Origin: Anaerolineae bacterium
Lineage (GTDB): Bacteria; Chloroflexota; Anaerolineae; Aggregatilineales; Aggregatilineaceae
Reading direction: 5' to 3'
Assembly (NCBI GenBank): GCA_023382715.1
Contig: JAHDWP010000033.1
Location: 1 to 38,713 of the forward strand
DNA length: 38,713 nt
A model generated the notes under the pieces. That model made no database searches and was not told the DNA's origin. It worked only from the letters and a program-made list of their open reading frames with translations. The position numbers and the translations under genes were made by a program. Within the stretch, counting starts at the first letter, position 1. Each line of letters opens with the position of its first letter. Positions 1 to 10,050 of the stretch are shown here, piece by piece.

Positions 1-80
1 CTTCTCCCCTTGGAGGGAGAAGGGGTTGGGGGGATGAGGGGGAGCTTACCCCCGCCCGGCGAGTCGCTGTCAGCCTTTGC
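1..80 (+). repeat. Dispersed palindromic repeat, family A (copy 1)
   Basis: The first 80 bases, from an inverted-repeat hairpin (CTTCTCCCCT/AGGGAGAAGGGG) to a GAGTCGCTGTCAGCC tail, recur in inverted orientation at 5148-5226 with about six mismatches and one gap by eye. The last 23 bases (58-80) recur exactly at 16611-16633 and in diverged, inverted form near 27951-27972. The element may extend beyond the left window edge. Confidence 0.75.
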
Positions 81-101
81 TCGCCCCCCCGCGGCCAGTC
101 C

Positions 102-130
102 TTGACATTACCCGGACGATCTGCTAAACT
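102..130 (+). promoter_or_regulatory. Sigma70-like promoter of the copper operon
   Basis: A perfect -35 TTGACA (102-107) is followed after 17 bases by TAAACT (125-130, 4 of 6 matches to the -10 consensus). The expected start site near 137 lies just before the CsoR-type dyad at 147-165. It is the only obvious promoter for csoR-copZ-copA. Confidence 0.7.
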
Positions 131-146
131 TCCCACTATAGACCCA

Positions 147-165
147 ACCCCCCTGGGGAGGGGGT
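147..165 (+). promoter_or_regulatory. Probable CsoR operator
   Basis: The sequence ACCCCCCTGGGGAGGGGGT is an imperfect dyad with six-base arms ACCCCC and GGGGGT. CsoR-family operators are typically G/C-tract dyads of this kind. It lies between the predicted start site and the csoR ribosome-binding site, where a bound repressor would block the operon. Autoregulation by the adjacent csoR product is inferred. Confidence 0.6.
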
Positions 166-178
166 AACGGAGTGACTG

Positions 179-457
179 ATGGACAACAAGACACAAACCG
201 AGGCGATCCATCGCCTGAAAAGCGTCGCCGGGCACGTCAACGGCATCATTCGGATGCTCGAAGACGACCGCTACTGCATTGACGTGATCAAGCAGATTCA
301 GGCCACGCAGACGGCCCTGGCTCGCGTCAGCGAGAGCATCCTGGAAGCGCACCTGCGCACCTGTGTCACCACGGCCATCCAGGGCGATGACGTGACCGAG
401 CGCGAGCGCCTGCTCTCCGAGGTCGTCGAAGTCTATCGCCATACCAACAAGCCCTGA
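179..457 (+). CDS. csoR: CsoR-family copper-sensing transcriptional repressor
   Basis: A 92-residue, all-helical DUF156/CsoR-type regulator. The three conserved Cu(I) ligands are visible: Cys33 (in RYCIDV), His58 and Cys62 (in EAHLRTC), the C-H-C set that distinguishes copper sensors from formaldehyde- or nickel-sensing relatives. Proteins of this family bind G/C-tract operators as tetramers and release DNA when Cu(I) binds. The ATG is preceded by GGAG at 169-172. It is first in a three-gene run with a copper chaperone and a copper ATPase, which fixes the metal with good confidence. A matching promoter and dyad lie directly upstream, so autoregulation is likely. Confidence 0.93.
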   Translation: MDNKTQTEAIHRLKSVAGHVNGIIRMLEDDRYCIDVIKQIQATQTALARVSESILEAHLRTCVTTAIQGDDVTERERLLSEVVEVYRHTNKP

Positions 458-495
458 CTTGTGCCCTTCAACACATTCACCAAGGAGAGTAGGAC

Positions 496-708
496 ATGCC
501 TGCCAAGACATTCGAAGTCCCCAACATTTCCTGCGGTCACTGCGTGATGACCATCAAGAATGAGGTCAGCGAGCTGACCGGCGTCAGCCGCGTGGACGCC
601 GACAGGAACACGCGCATGGTCACGGTGGAATGGTCAGAACCGGCTACCTGGGAGCAGATCAAGACCCTGCTCGTCGAAATCAATTACCCGCCCGCCGAGC
701 AGAACTGA
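496..708 (+). CDS. copZ: Copper chaperone (heavy-metal-associated domain)
   Basis: A 70-residue single HMA domain with the metal-binding Cys-x2-Cys at Cys13 and Cys16 (ISCGHC) near the N-terminus and the expected beta-alpha-beta-beta-alpha-beta length. Such cytosolic proteins hand Cu(I) to P-type ATPases or to CsoR. AAGGAG at 482-487 gives a well-spaced ribosome-binding site. It sits 38 bases after csoR and ahead of copA, so all three are probably co-transcribed. The loop reads CGHC rather than the CANC of the neighbouring ATPase domains; CGHC is common in CopZ-type chaperones. Confidence 0.9.
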   Translation: MPAKTFEVPNISCGHCVMTIKNEVSELTGVSRVDADRNTRMVTVEWSEPATWEQIKTLLVEINYPPAEQN

Positions 709-839
709 GTGCCATCCAGGCCCGCGATCTGTTAGCGAGTTAACCGCGCACCGGTTTCGTGGAGGGGCGTGGTGTAATACGCCCCCAAGGGAGATTTCGC
801 CAACAGGGTGGGGTGCCTGGGTGCCAAGCCGAGGAACCT

Positions 840-3278
<2,439 letters not shown>

Positions 3279-3284
3279 TGCCGC

Positions 3285-3314
3285 TTGCCGCCAGCGTGCG
3301 GCAGCGCCTACAAT
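3285..3314 (+). promoter_or_regulatory. Promoter candidate after copA
   Basis: TTGCCG (3285-3290), an 18-base spacer and TACAAT (3309-3314, 5 of 6 matches) form a plausible sigma70-type promoter for the gene at 3418. The -35 box overlaps a small hairpin (TGCCGC/GCGGCA) after the copA stop that may help end the copper transcript. Confidence 0.45.
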
Positions 3315-3417
3315 GGAGCCGGGAGGTCTCGCCGCTGGACGAGCCACCCGGCTTCTTATGTTACAGATCGCCTGCTCTTGCTGATCGCTGACTGCCGAAA
3401 GCTGAAAGCTGGCCCCC

Positions 3418-4023
3418 ATGCCGCTGCCCGCCGGCCCGATCACTGCGCTGCCGCCCGACTACCGCGAGGCATACGCGGTGCGCGTCAGCCAGCCGCGCGC
3501 CTGGCCCCCGCTGCTGGCCCTGACGCTGACGGCGCTGGTCGTCAGCGGGGGGATGCTGTTCGGCGCGCTGGCCGCTTACCATGCTGTTGGCGCGCCCCTG
3601 GTGATCGGCGCGCTGCCGGGCGACCTGCCGCGCCTTCCCGGTTACGCACTGGTGCTGGGCGTGCTGCCGCTGCACGAAGCGGTGCACGGGTGGATGATCC
3701 GGCGCTGCGGACATTCGCCGCGCTATGGCCTGAAGTGGTACGCGCTGTACACGACAGCGGACAGCGCCTACTTCCGCCGCGACGAATACCTGCGCGTGCT
3801 GCTGGCTCCGCTGGCGGTCATCACGCTGGGGGGCCTGGCTGCCCTGCCGTTCCTGCCGCTGGGGTGGGCAGCGTGGATCGCGCTGGCGGTTGTCGTCAAT
3901 GCGTCCGGGGCGGGCGGTGACCTGTGGATGGCGCTCATCACCCGGCGCTGTGACCCGGCGGCGCTCATCCGCGATGAGGCGGACGGGATGCGCGTCTATC
4001 TCCCGGCTGCGGCAGCTTCTTAA
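3418..4023 (+). CDS. Putative membrane zincin peptidase (DUF3267-like)
   Basis: A 201-residue integral membrane protein with hydrophobic segments around residues 28-60, 72-85, 128-145 and 145-162. An HExxH motif (HEAVHG, His86-Glu87-His90) lies at the end of a membrane segment, and a late N-x6-D-x-W motif (NASGAGGDLW) could supply a further ligand. This arrangement resembles DUF3267 'putative zincin peptidase' proteins, which look like minimal site-2-type proteases; substrates are unknown. The ATG has only a weak upstream ribosome-binding site, so the start is the least certain part. The gene stands alone between copA and a convergent epimerase. Family assignment rests on motif pattern only. 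Confidence 0.7.
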   Translation: MPLPAGPITALPPDYREAYAVRVSQPRAWPPLLALTLTALVVSGGMLFGALAAYHAVGAPLVIGALPGDLPRLPGYALVLGVLPLHEAVHGWMIRRCGHSPRYGLKWYALYTTADSAYFRRDEYLRVLLAPLAVITLGGLAALPFLPLGWAAWIALAVVVNASGAGGDLWMALITRRCDPAALIRDEADGMRVYLPAAAAS

Positions 4024-4051
4024 GATTGCGAATTGCGGATTGCGGATTGAG
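4024..4051. repeat. Heptamer tandem repeat
   Basis: Four tandem copies of a 7-base unit (GATTGCG, AATTGCG, GATTGCG, GATTGAG) fill the gap between two convergent genes, starting right after the stop at 4021-4023. Confidence 0.7.
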
Positions 4052-4068
4052 AAGCTCTCTTTGGACTC

Positions 4069-5040
4069 CTAACTGTGGCGCGCCCGGAAGTGAGCGATGA
4101 TCTGGTCAATGGTCGTGTCGAGCGACGTGGACGGCGCCCAGCCGATGGCGCGGTTGATCTTGCTGATGTCCGGCACGCGGCGGTGCATATCCTCAAAGCC
4201 GACCTCATACGCCTGGTCGTAGGGCACGCGCACGATCTCCGACGCGCTGCCGGTGCGCGCCTTGACGCGCTCGGCCAGCGTGCCGATGGACACTTCCTCG
4301 TTGCTGCCGATGTTGAACACTTCGCCGGCAGTGCCGTCCGTGTGCGCCAGGCGGGCGATAGCGTCCACCACGTCGTGCACGTTGGCGAAGCAGCGCGACT
4401 GCGTGCCGTCACCGTAGACCTGGATCGGCTCGCCGGCCAGCGCCCATTGCACGAAGCGCGGCACGACCATGCCATAGTTCCCCACCTGGCGCGGGCCGAC
4501 TGTGTTGAACAGGCGAATGATGATCACCGGCAGGCCGGTCGCCTTCTGATAGGCCAGCCCCAGAAACTCGTCCAGCTCTTTGGAGGCGGCGTAGCTCCAG
4601 CGGCTCTTGGTCGTCGGGCCGAGGATGCGGTCGTCGTCCTCGCTGAAGGGCACCTTGACGCCCTTGCCGTAGACCTCTGAGGTCGAGGCGATCAGCACAG
4701 GTCGTCGGTAGCGGCGGGCCGTCTGGAGCACGACCTCCGTCCCGCCAACGTTGATCTCCAGCGTATCAATCGGGCTGTGCACGATCGAGAACACGCCGAC
4801 CGCCGCCGCCAGATGGTAGACCGCGTCGCATTCGCTGACCAGGCGATCCATCACGGCGGCGTGACGGATGTCCTCGATGGCGTAGCGGAAGCCGGGCGTC
4901 TTTTCCAGGTGGGCGATGTTCTCGAAGCGCCCGGTGGAGAGATTGTCAATGACTGTCACCTGCTCGCCGCGCGCCAGCAGGTATTCGGCCAGGTGACTGC
5001 CGATAAACCCGGCGCCACCCGTAATCAGAGCGTGAGTCAT
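4069..5040 (-). CDS. NAD-dependent nucleotide-sugar epimerase/dehydratase (extended SDR)
   Basis: A 323-residue extended short-chain dehydrogenase. The Rossmann motif TGGAGFIG is at residues 7-14. The catalytic set is Ser121 (STSEVYG), Tyr150 and Lys154 (YAASK). The segments FNTVGPRQ and VYGDGTQSR are typical of UDP-glucose 4-epimerase, UDP-glucuronate decarboxylase and dTDP-glucose dehydratase relatives. It presumably converts an NDP-sugar for cell-surface glycan; the exact substrate cannot be read from sequence. The ATG at 5040 is chosen because AGAAGGA precedes it at good spacing and the Rossmann strand starts immediately; the frame stays open upstream without similarity. Transcription probably comes from the extended -10 at 5092-5097. 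No sugar-pathway neighbours are present. Confidence 0.9.
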   Translation of the reverse strand: MTHALITGGAGFIGSHLAEYLLARGEQVTVIDNLSTGRFENIAHLEKTPGFRYAIEDIRHAAVMDRLVSECDAVYHLAAAVGVFSIVHSPIDTLEINVGGTEVVLQTARRYRRPVLIASTSEVYGKGVKVPFSEDDDRILGPTTKSRWSYAASKELDEFLGLAYQKATGLPVIIIRLFNTVGPRQVGNYGMVVPRFVQWALAGEPIQVYGDGTQSRCFANVHDVVDAIARLAHTDGTAGEVFNIGSNEEVSIGTLAERVKARTGSASEIVRVPYDQAYEVGFEDMHRRVPDISKINRAIGWAPSTSLDTTIDQIIAHFRARHS

Positions 5041-5091
5041 GCGCGTATTCCTTCTCGTCGCAGAAGAGCGCTGCACCGGCAAACGGGCGCG

Positions 5092-5100
5092 ATTATACCA
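5092..5100 (-). promoter_or_regulatory. Extended -10 promoter of the epimerase gene
   Basis: On the minus strand TGGTATAAT gives a perfect TATAAT (5092-5097) preceded by the TGn extension. No convincing -35 is seen, which is acceptable for an extended -10 promoter. It lies about 50 bases upstream of the start codon. Confidence 0.6.
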
Positions 5101-5147
5101 GCCAGCGTGTGCCCGCCCCAATGCGTGTTCCGCTGCTGTAGATGCGT

Positions 5148-5226
5148 GCAAGGGTTGTCAGCGACCCGCCGGGCGGGGGTCAGCTCCCCCTCATCCCCCA
5201 ACCCCTTCTCCCTCCAGGGGGAGAAG
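5148..5226 (-). repeat. Dispersed palindromic repeat, family A (copy 2)
   Basis: Inverted copy of positions 1-80, from GCAAGGGTTGTCAGCGACC to the hairpin CTTCTCCCTCC/AGGGGGAGAAG, about 90 percent identical by eye with one single-base gap. Confidence 0.8.
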
Positions 5227-5329
5227 GGGAGCAAGGCGCAGGATTTCCCCTCGCCCCGGTGAGGGAGAGGGGTGCAGGGGTGAGGGGTTTCCAGGCACGC
5301 CCTAACGCACCCGACGCCGGGCGCCGGAG

Positions 5330-5399
5330 CAAAGGATCACCGCAGAGGAAAAGCAAAGGATACGTTCTTCCCCGCGTCCTCTGCGTCTCTGCGGTTCCA
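5330..5399. repeat. Hairpin repeat, family C (copy 1)
   Basis: Contains CACCGCAGAGG near one end and CCTCTGCGTCTCTGCGGT near the other, forming a long imperfect hairpin. Related sequences lie at 10124-10203 and 36514-36607. Confidence 0.65.
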
Positions 5400-5501
5400 G
5401 AATCCCGCATCCCAGGCCGAGTCCTCGCCCGGCAAAGCCCCCTCTCCGCGTGTGGAGAGGGGGCGGCGCGTCAGCGCCGCGCGGGGGTGAGGTCAATCAG
5501 G

Positions 5502-5531
5502 GCGCAGCAGAGCAGCGCCCCCTGCCGGACG
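5502..5531. repeat. Short repeat, family F (copy 1)
   Basis: GCGCAGCAGAGCAGCGCCCC followed by CTGCCGGACG; near-identical motifs occur at 14312-14340 and 28216-28244. A following ATTTTGCGC is shared with the 28-kb copy. Confidence 0.6.
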
Positions 5532-5605
5532 GATTTTGCGCGCGCTCGCGACGCGGTGTCCTTTGGCACCCATACGAAACCTGCCCGTTTGCCCGCTGCG
5601 CGCCG

Positions 5606-6289
5606 CTACTCCTGAGGTCCCTGCTGGGGCAGGTTGGGGGCCAGCCAGGCCAGAAAAGCATCTTCTGAGCGCGTCTGCATGTACACGCGCCCCGGCCCGG
5701 TGAGGTCCACCACCAGGCCCTCGCCGCTGAGCAGGGTCGAGCGGACGCCGCCGGCGGGGCGCACCCGGAAGCCCATCCCCTCGCTGAACGAGACCAGGTG
5801 CCCAGTGTCTATCGTGTAGCGCTGACCGGGGGCCAGGTCAATAGGGTGGATGGCCCCATAGCTGGACAGGATGAGCAGCCCTTCGCCGCGCGCGCGCAGC
5901 ATGATCAGCCCTTCTGAGGCGAAAAATGTCTGGGCGCCGCCCCATTTGGTATCTATGATGATGCCCAGCGACGAAGCGACATATGAGCCTCCCTGCACCA
6001 GCAGTGATTCGCCATGCATCTCCAGGATCATCATGTCGCCCGGCATCGTCGGGGCCAGGTTGATCTGCCCGCCTTGCGCCGGGGCCTGGAAGATGTTGAG
6101 GAAGAAGCTCTCGCCGCCCAGGACAGAGCGCGTCAGGCTGCGCAGAAGGCCGCCCTCCATCTGCGTTTTGAGCCGCATGCCCTCGGTCATGCTCACCATC
6201 GAGCCGGATTCGACGCGTATCTCTTCGTGGGGGGCCAGGTCCACAATCGCCATCGAGTACGAGGGCCGGTACAGGATTTCGGCGCGCAT
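5606..6289 (-). CDS. AIM24 family protein (TIGR00266-like)
   Basis: A 227-residue beta-rich protein whose whole length matches the AIM24/DUF124 pattern: an N-terminal YRPSYSMAIVDLAPHEEIRVESGSM-like opening, a GGE.FF.N.F segment, a SYVASS segment near residue 105, GLIMLRARGEG, and the late VVDLTGPGRVYMQTR. Bacterial members have no settled function; mitochondrial AIM24 supports inner-membrane architecture. There is no signal peptide or membrane helix. The ATG at 6289 has a strong AGGAGG about five bases upstream. The gene is isolated between repeat blocks. Confidence 0.85.
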   Translation of the reverse strand: MRAEILYRPSYSMAIVDLAPHEEIRVESGSMVSMTEGMRLKTQMEGGLLRSLTRSVLGGESFFLNIFQAPAQGGQINLAPTMPGDMMILEMHGESLLVQGGSYVASSLGIIIDTKWGGAQTFFASEGLIMLRARGEGLLILSSYGAIHPIDLAPGQRYTIDTGHLVSFSEGMGFRVRPAGGVRSTLLSGEGLVVDLTGPGRVYMQTRSEDAFLAWLAPNLPQQGPQE

Positions 6290-6408
6290 GGGAACCTCCT
6301 TGTTTCATGGCCGGGCGAGCTGCCGCTTGCGCCACACCTTCGTTCTATTGCAGTCTGCCGCCTTCGTGCACCAGAGCGGAAATGGGCATACAGCCTGGTC
6401 TGGTCCAG

Positions 6409-6471
6409 CCCCCCATCCCCGGCTCTTCCCCTTCGTGGGGAAAGGGAACAGGGCGTTGGGGTGGGGGGGCA
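6409..6471. repeat. Palindromic repeat, family B (copy 1)
   Basis: Begins CCCCCCATCCCCGGCTCTTC and ends in its approximate inverse (GGGGTGGGGGG). The same opening occurs at 14127 and 16402. It occupies part of the 518-base gap between the AIM24-family gene and the gene at 6808; the rest of that gap shows nothing else I recognise apart from the promoter near 6740. Confidence 0.65.
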
Positions 6472-6739
6472 GCGAGCCGCTGCCGGCGGAAGTCCGCCAG
6501 CCTGTCCTAGTATAGCGCCGGGGATGCGCTGCGAACCAGTCCCTACGCGGCCAGGCCGGACGCACTATCCGGGCCAGTCTTCCCGTGCCGAGTCCGTCTG
6601 GCGGCGATTCTGCCTGGGGGCCAGGAACGCTATATGCGGCGGGTAGTGTTCGATCAGGCCCCCCGCATACAGGGTTCGGAATTGCCAGAATTCAGCGCCG
6701 GAATCTATTTGACAGCGTTTGGGCTGTCTCGAACGCCTG

Positions 6740-6748
6740 TGCTATCAT
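6740..6748 (+). promoter_or_regulatory. Extended -10 promoter candidate
   Basis: TGCTATCAT gives a TGn-extended -10 (TATCAT, 5 of 6). TTGGGC lies 18 bases upstream as a weak -35; a perfect TTGACA at 6709-6714 is too far away (28 bases) to pair with it. It would serve the hypothetical gene at 6808. Confidence 0.4.
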
Positions 6749-6807
6749 TGCATTATTGACCGGCTCGATACCTACTAATGTTGTACCAGGTGGAGGGACG
6801 GAACGTG

Positions 6808-7242
6808 ATGACTCGGAAGATGTTGCTCCTGGTGTGTCACAGCGAAGATGGGCGTTTCGCCGATGGAGATCGTGCGGCGATCCGTGCCGCATTGGCCGAC
6901 TCAAAGTGTGTTTCCCGCGTGATGGATGTGGGTGCAGGGTGGATCGAGATTGTTTGCGCGGACGGCGGGCGGCTGGCATTGCGCGCGCCAGGGCTGAATG
7001 GATGCTGTGTGTTTCACCGGATATGCGTGTTTGTGGAGACAGAGACCTGGACGGCGGCCATGCTGCGGCTGGTCTATACGCTGATGTGCGCCGGCGGATT
7101 TGGGCTGGTGCGTGACCTGGATGCGCCGCAGTTTCTGGTCACGCGCCCTCAGCAGGTGACGTACTTCCCCTGGCTGCCGGAGCCACCGCGCCTCGTGCGC
7201 AGCTCGCGCGACCTGGGCGCGTTGCTGGGCGTGGCTGTCTGA
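6808..7242 (+). CDS. Hypothetical protein
   Basis: A 144-residue protein I do not recognise. The ATG at 6808 is preferred over an in-frame ATG at 6778 because GGAGGG (about 6792-6797) precedes it at usable spacing; a GTG at 6805 is also possible. The composition is soluble-like alpha/beta with no signal peptide or membrane helix, four to five cysteines and a hydrophobic core (LRLVYTLMCAGGFGLV). It stands alone, convergent with rny, with a promoter-like sequence upstream and codon use like its neighbours, which supports it being a real gene. Confidence 0.6.
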   Translation: MTRKMLLLVCHSEDGRFADGDRAAIRAALADSKCVSRVMDVGAGWIEIVCADGGRLALRAPGLNGCCVFHRICVFVETETWTAAMLRLVYTLMCAGGFGLVRDLDAPQFLVTRPQQVTYFPWLPEPPRLVRSSRDLGALLGVAV

Positions 7243-7273
7243 TACTCTCCGATACACTCCGCAGCAAAGCGAA

Positions 7274-7296
7274 CGGCGGACATACTTCGTCCGCCG
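7274..7296. terminator. Hairpin between convergent genes
   Basis: A perfect 8-bp stem CGGCGGAC/GTCCGCCG with a 7-base loop lies between the stop of the gene at 6808 and the stop of rny. Read on the minus strand it is followed by a short T-containing stretch (TTCGCTTTGC), so it may end the rny transcript. Confidence 0.45.
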
Positions 7297-7327
7297 CTCG
7301 CCTCCTCAAACGGCTGCCCGCCGGAGG

Positions 7328-8860
7328 TTACTTTGCGTAGTCAACAGCGCGCGTTTCGCGGATGATGGTCACCTTGATCTGGCCGGGGTACTGCATGGTC
7401 TCTTCGATGCGCCTGGAGATGTCGCGCGCCAGCCGTGTGGCAGCCAGGTCGTCAATCTCCTCCGGCTTGACCATGATGCGCACTTCGCGCCCGGCTTGCA
7501 GCGCGTAACTCTGCTCCACGCCGGCAAACTCGCGGGCGATGTCTTCGAGCGCCTTGACGCGGCGGATGTAGGTGTCCAGGCTTTCGCGGCGAGCGCCGGG
7601 CCGCGCGCCGGAGATGGCATCAGCGGCTTCGACGATCATCGCCTCGACGCTCTCCTGCTCGACTTCGTGGTGATGCGCGGCGATGCAATTGACGACCTTC
7701 GGCGGCAGGCCAAAGCGCTTGGCGAAGTCTGCGCCGATCTGGGCGTGCGTGCCTTCGATCTCGTGATCCACTGCCTTGCCGATATCGTGCAGCAGCCCGC
7801 CCGCCTTAGCGGTGGCCACGTCCGCGCCCAGCTCGGCGGCGATCATCCCGGCAATGTGCGCCGTCTCGATGGAGTGCGCGTGCTGGTTCTGGCCATAGCT
7901 GGTGCGGAACTTGAGGCGGCCCAGCAGCTTGATGATCTCGTTGTGCAGGCCGGGCACGCCCGCCTCGTAGGCCGCGCGCTCGCCTTCCTCGCGCACGATG
8001 CGGTCTACTTCCTTGCGCGCGTCGGAGACCAGCTTTTCGATGCGCGCCGGGTGAATGCGTCCATCCAGCACGAGCTTTTCCATCGAGCGGCGGGCCACTT
8101 CGCGGCGGATCGGGTCGAAGCTGGAGATAGTGACGGCTTCGGGCGTGTCGTCCACCACCACGTCTACGCCGGTCGCCTGTTCGAACGAGCGGATGTTGCG
8201 CCCGTTGCGCCCGATGATGCGCCCTTTCATCTCGTCCGAGGGCAGGGGCACCACGCTCACGGCGATCTCGTTGACGTGCTCGGAGGCGATGCGCTGGATG
8301 GCCAGGGCGATGATGTCGCGCGCGCGGGTGTCGGCTTCGAGCTTGGTCTCGGCTTCCACCTCGCGGATGCGGCGCGCCATGTCCTGGCGGGCATCTTCTT
8401 CGACGAGGCGCAGCAATTCCTGGCGGGCCTCGTCGCGCGTCATCTCGGCGACGCGCTCTAGCTCTGCCTTCTGCTCCTCCAGCATTTGCGTGATTTCGTT
8501 CTGTTGTTTGTCGAGTTTGCTCTGGCGTTTGTTGAGCGTTTGCTCGCGCAGTTCCAGGCGTTCATAGCGCGCGTCGAGGTCTTCGCGGCGCTTCTGGAGA
8601 CGGTCGCTCTCGCGGTCAAGCTCGGCACGGTGTTTTTTGGCAGTGTCTCCGGCTTCTCGCTGGATATGCAACGCTTCGTCTCTGGCGTTGATAACGATCT
8701 GTTTCGCCTGATCTTGTGCGTCGCTGACGAGGCGATTGGCCTCGTCCTCTGCCTGGCGCTTTTTGCTCGCCCCCTGCGAACGCTGGTAGATGAGCAATGC
8801 GCCGATGCCTAGCCCAACCCCAAGCGCCAGCCCGAAGAGAAGGGCTAACACGATTTCCAT
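7328..8860 (-). CDS. rny: Ribonuclease Y
   Basis: A 510-residue RNase Y, the membrane-anchored endoribonuclease that starts mRNA decay in bacteria lacking RNase E. It has an N-terminal transmembrane helix (about residues 3-24), a long charged coiled coil (about 30-190), a KH RNA-binding domain with [11 protein letters not shown] (213-223) and an HD domain with the metal-binding His358-Asp359 in LLHDIGKA followed by HHHE. Length and domain order are normal. The ATG has GAGGAG upstream, lying inside the last codons of recX; only five bases separate the two genes, so translation is probably coupled. Its expression probably depends on the recX leader region. Confidence 0.97.
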   Translation of the reverse strand: MEIVLALLFGLALGVGLGIGALLIYQRSQGASKKRQAEDEANRLVSDAQDQAKQIVINARDEALHIQREAGDTAKKHRAELDRESDRLQKRREDLDARYERLELREQTLNKRQSKLDKQQNEITQMLEEQKAELERVAEMTRDEARQELLRLVEEDARQDMARRIREVEAETKLEADTRARDIIALAIQRIASEHVNEIAVSVVPLPSDEMKGRIIGRNGRNIRSFEQATGVDVVVDDTPEAVTISSFDPIRREVARRSMEKLVLDGRIHPARIEKLVSDARKEVDRIVREEGERAAYEAGVPGLHNEIIKLLGRLKFRTSYGQNQHAHSIETAHIAGMIAAELGADVATAKAGGLLHDIGKAVDHEIEGTHAQIGADFAKRFGLPPKVVNCIAAHHHEVEQESVEAMIVEAADAISGARPGARRESLDTYIRRVKALEDIAREFAGVEQSYALQAGREVRIMVKPEEIDDLAATRLARDISRRIEETMQYPGQIKVTIIRETRAVDYAK

Positions 8861-8865
8861 GGGGC

Positions 8866-9540
8866 TTACTCCTCGTAGTCATTCATTGGCTTGTCAGGTG
8901 AAAAATACTCTGGGTCTTCCTCATCCAGTTGGGACAGAATTGCTTCCACGGCCTCGCGGATGATGTCGTAGTCGAAGCCGCGCCGGGCCAGGAATGCGCC
9001 CAGCCTGATCTGCACTTCTGCCCGCGTCTGGCCGCGCAAGCGGCGCAGCGGTTCCTGAGCCGCGCGCACAGCCGACTCACGCGCATCCAGCGCGCTCAGC
9101 GCGGCCTCGATGATGTCTGCGGCCAGCCCCTTCTGGCGCAGCTCGTGGCGCAGGGCCTGCGGGCTGCGCGGGCGGAAGCGCTCGCGGTTTTCGACCCAGA
9201 ATTGGGCGAATGCGCGATCGTCCACGTAACCCAGACTCTCCAGCCGGGCCAGCGCCTCCTCGATGGTGGTAGGCGCAACCTCTCTGGCGGCCAGACTGCG
9301 ACGGATCTCGGCACTGCTGTAGGGACGGCGGGCCAGCAGACGGGCGGCGTAATCTATCGCGCGCGATAGATCGTCCAGCGCGCGCAGTGCCGCGATCTCG
9401 GCCTCCGCAAGCACCTGTCCCTGGTGGAGGCGAGCCGCTTCGATGGCCGGCAGCCCAAAAGCGAACTCGCCATCCAGGTAAACGCTGACGCGCTCCGGGC
9501 TGCGCTTCTGGACTTCCAGACCTGTGATCGTGTGCTCCAC
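8866..9540 (-). CDS. recX: RecX-family regulator of RecA
   Basis: A 224-residue RecX protein made of helical three-helix repeats: [25 protein letters not shown] (first repeat), the signature [17 protein letters not shown], and [17 protein letters not shown]. RecX inhibits RecA filaments. The start is GTG at 9538-9540; no strong ribosome-binding site is visible (only GGGGAC), so initiation may be inefficient or depend on RNA structure. It forms a unit with rny five bases downstream. recA is not in the window. The terminator hairpin at 9562-9591 leaves only 21 bases between its stem and the start codon, which suggests read-through control. Confidence 0.93.
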   Translation of the reverse strand: MEHTITGLEVQKRSPERVSVYLDGEFAFGLPAIEAARLHQGQVLAEAEIAALRALDDLSRAIDYAARLLARRPYSSAEIRRSLAAREVAPTTIEEALARLESLGYVDDRAFAQFWVENRERFRPRSPQALRHELRQKGLAADIIEAALSALDARESAVRAAQEPLRRLRGQTRAEVQIRLGAFLARRGFDYDIIREAVEAILSQLDEEDPEYFSPDKPMNDYEE

Positions 9541-9553
9541 GTCGGCGTCCCCA

Positions 9554-9591
9554 CAACAAAAGACAGCCGTAGCGTAGTCACCACGGCTGTC
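9554..9591 (-). terminator. Rho-independent terminator just before recX
   Basis: On the minus strand GACAGCCGT and ACGGCTGTC form a perfect 9-bp stem (9583-9591 with 9562-9570) around a 12-base loop, followed by TTTTGTT. It ends 13 bases before the recX GTG, so no separate recX promoter fits between them. Confidence 0.7.
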
Positions 9592-10044
9592 AGTCGCATG
9601 AATCGCGGAACTCGCGCGAGACCCTGCGGGGTGCGCCCGCCCGGAGTCGCGTCCATCTCGAATGGGTGATCGATCCTGCGGACGGTCAGACCGTTATGGA
9701 GTGGCTGCCCGCCGAGAGCGATCGGTTGTCGTCCTCGCCAGGAGGTCGGACAAACGCATCATCTTCAGCACACGTTGTCGCTGTGTTCCCGTCCGGCTCT
9801 CCTACCCGATTGACAGGGATCCTCATCGGCGAATCTCCTGAGGATGATGCTCCATCGGTGAGCGCCCGCGCCAATGCCGTGTGGTTTTTATCGTACCCAC
9901 CTGCGCGGGCAATCCGGTCGGCTGATCTACTCGCGGGTGCCCCCGCGCAATGAGTGCCTGCCGTCAACATCCATTCGAGGATGGACTCACTGTCGTGCGT
10001 TCGAGTTCCTTACCGCAACCGTGATTCGAAACTTTTACCACATT
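9554..10044 (-). ncRNA. Candidate structured leader or small RNA upstream of recX
   Basis: A minus-strand transcript of about 490 nt is predicted from the promoter at 10051-10080 and the terminator at 9554-9591. No convincing protein lies within: the longest open frame, 94 codons at 9686-9970, lacks a ribosome-binding site. Many local helices are visible: a 6-bp stem with a GGCA tetraloop (9932-9947), an 8-bp GCCCGCGC/GCGCGGGC helix (9903-9910 with 9864-9871), a 7-bp ATCCTCA/TGAGGAT hairpin near 9817-9844, and ACGGT/ACCGT at about 9681-9693. The stretch is visibly less GC-rich than flanking genes. I looked for tmRNA, RNase P RNA, SRP RNA and T-box signatures and found none. It could be an unrecognised riboswitch-like leader or an independent small RNA. 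Confidence 0.4.
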
Positions 10045-10050
10045 GGCTTT

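Larger units (their letters stand above)
5041..5605. other. 565-base repeat-filled intergenic region
   Basis: Between two minus-strand genes. From left to right it holds the epimerase promoter, a family A repeat (5148-5226), a CTCTGCG-type hairpin repeat (5330-5399), a perfect 11-bp-stem hairpin (GCCCCCTCTCC / GGAGAGGGGGC, about 5439-5466) and a family F motif (5502-5531). I see no protein gene here; the open frames crossing it are built from repeat sequence. Confidence 0.7.

Noticed and set aside
4024-4051. CRISPR-like tandem repeat
   Set aside because: Four 7-base units with no spacers; a simple tandem repeat.
5142-5615. Open frames of 70-160 codons across the 5.1-5.6 kb gap
   Set aside because: They are built from the dispersed repeats and hairpins described there.
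9686-9970. A 94-codon minus-strand open frame within the recX leader
   Set aside because: It has no ribosome-binding site, no recognisable domain and a low-complexity composition, and it overlaps the predicted RNA helices; I treat it as non-coding.
9554-10044. tmRNA, RNase P RNA, SRP RNA or T-box leader
   Set aside because: The T-arm and alanine-tag features of tmRNA, the GAGGAAAGTCC core of RNase P RNA, the GGAAGGA-type loop of SRP RNA and the T-box AGGGTGG-type bulge were all looked for and not found.
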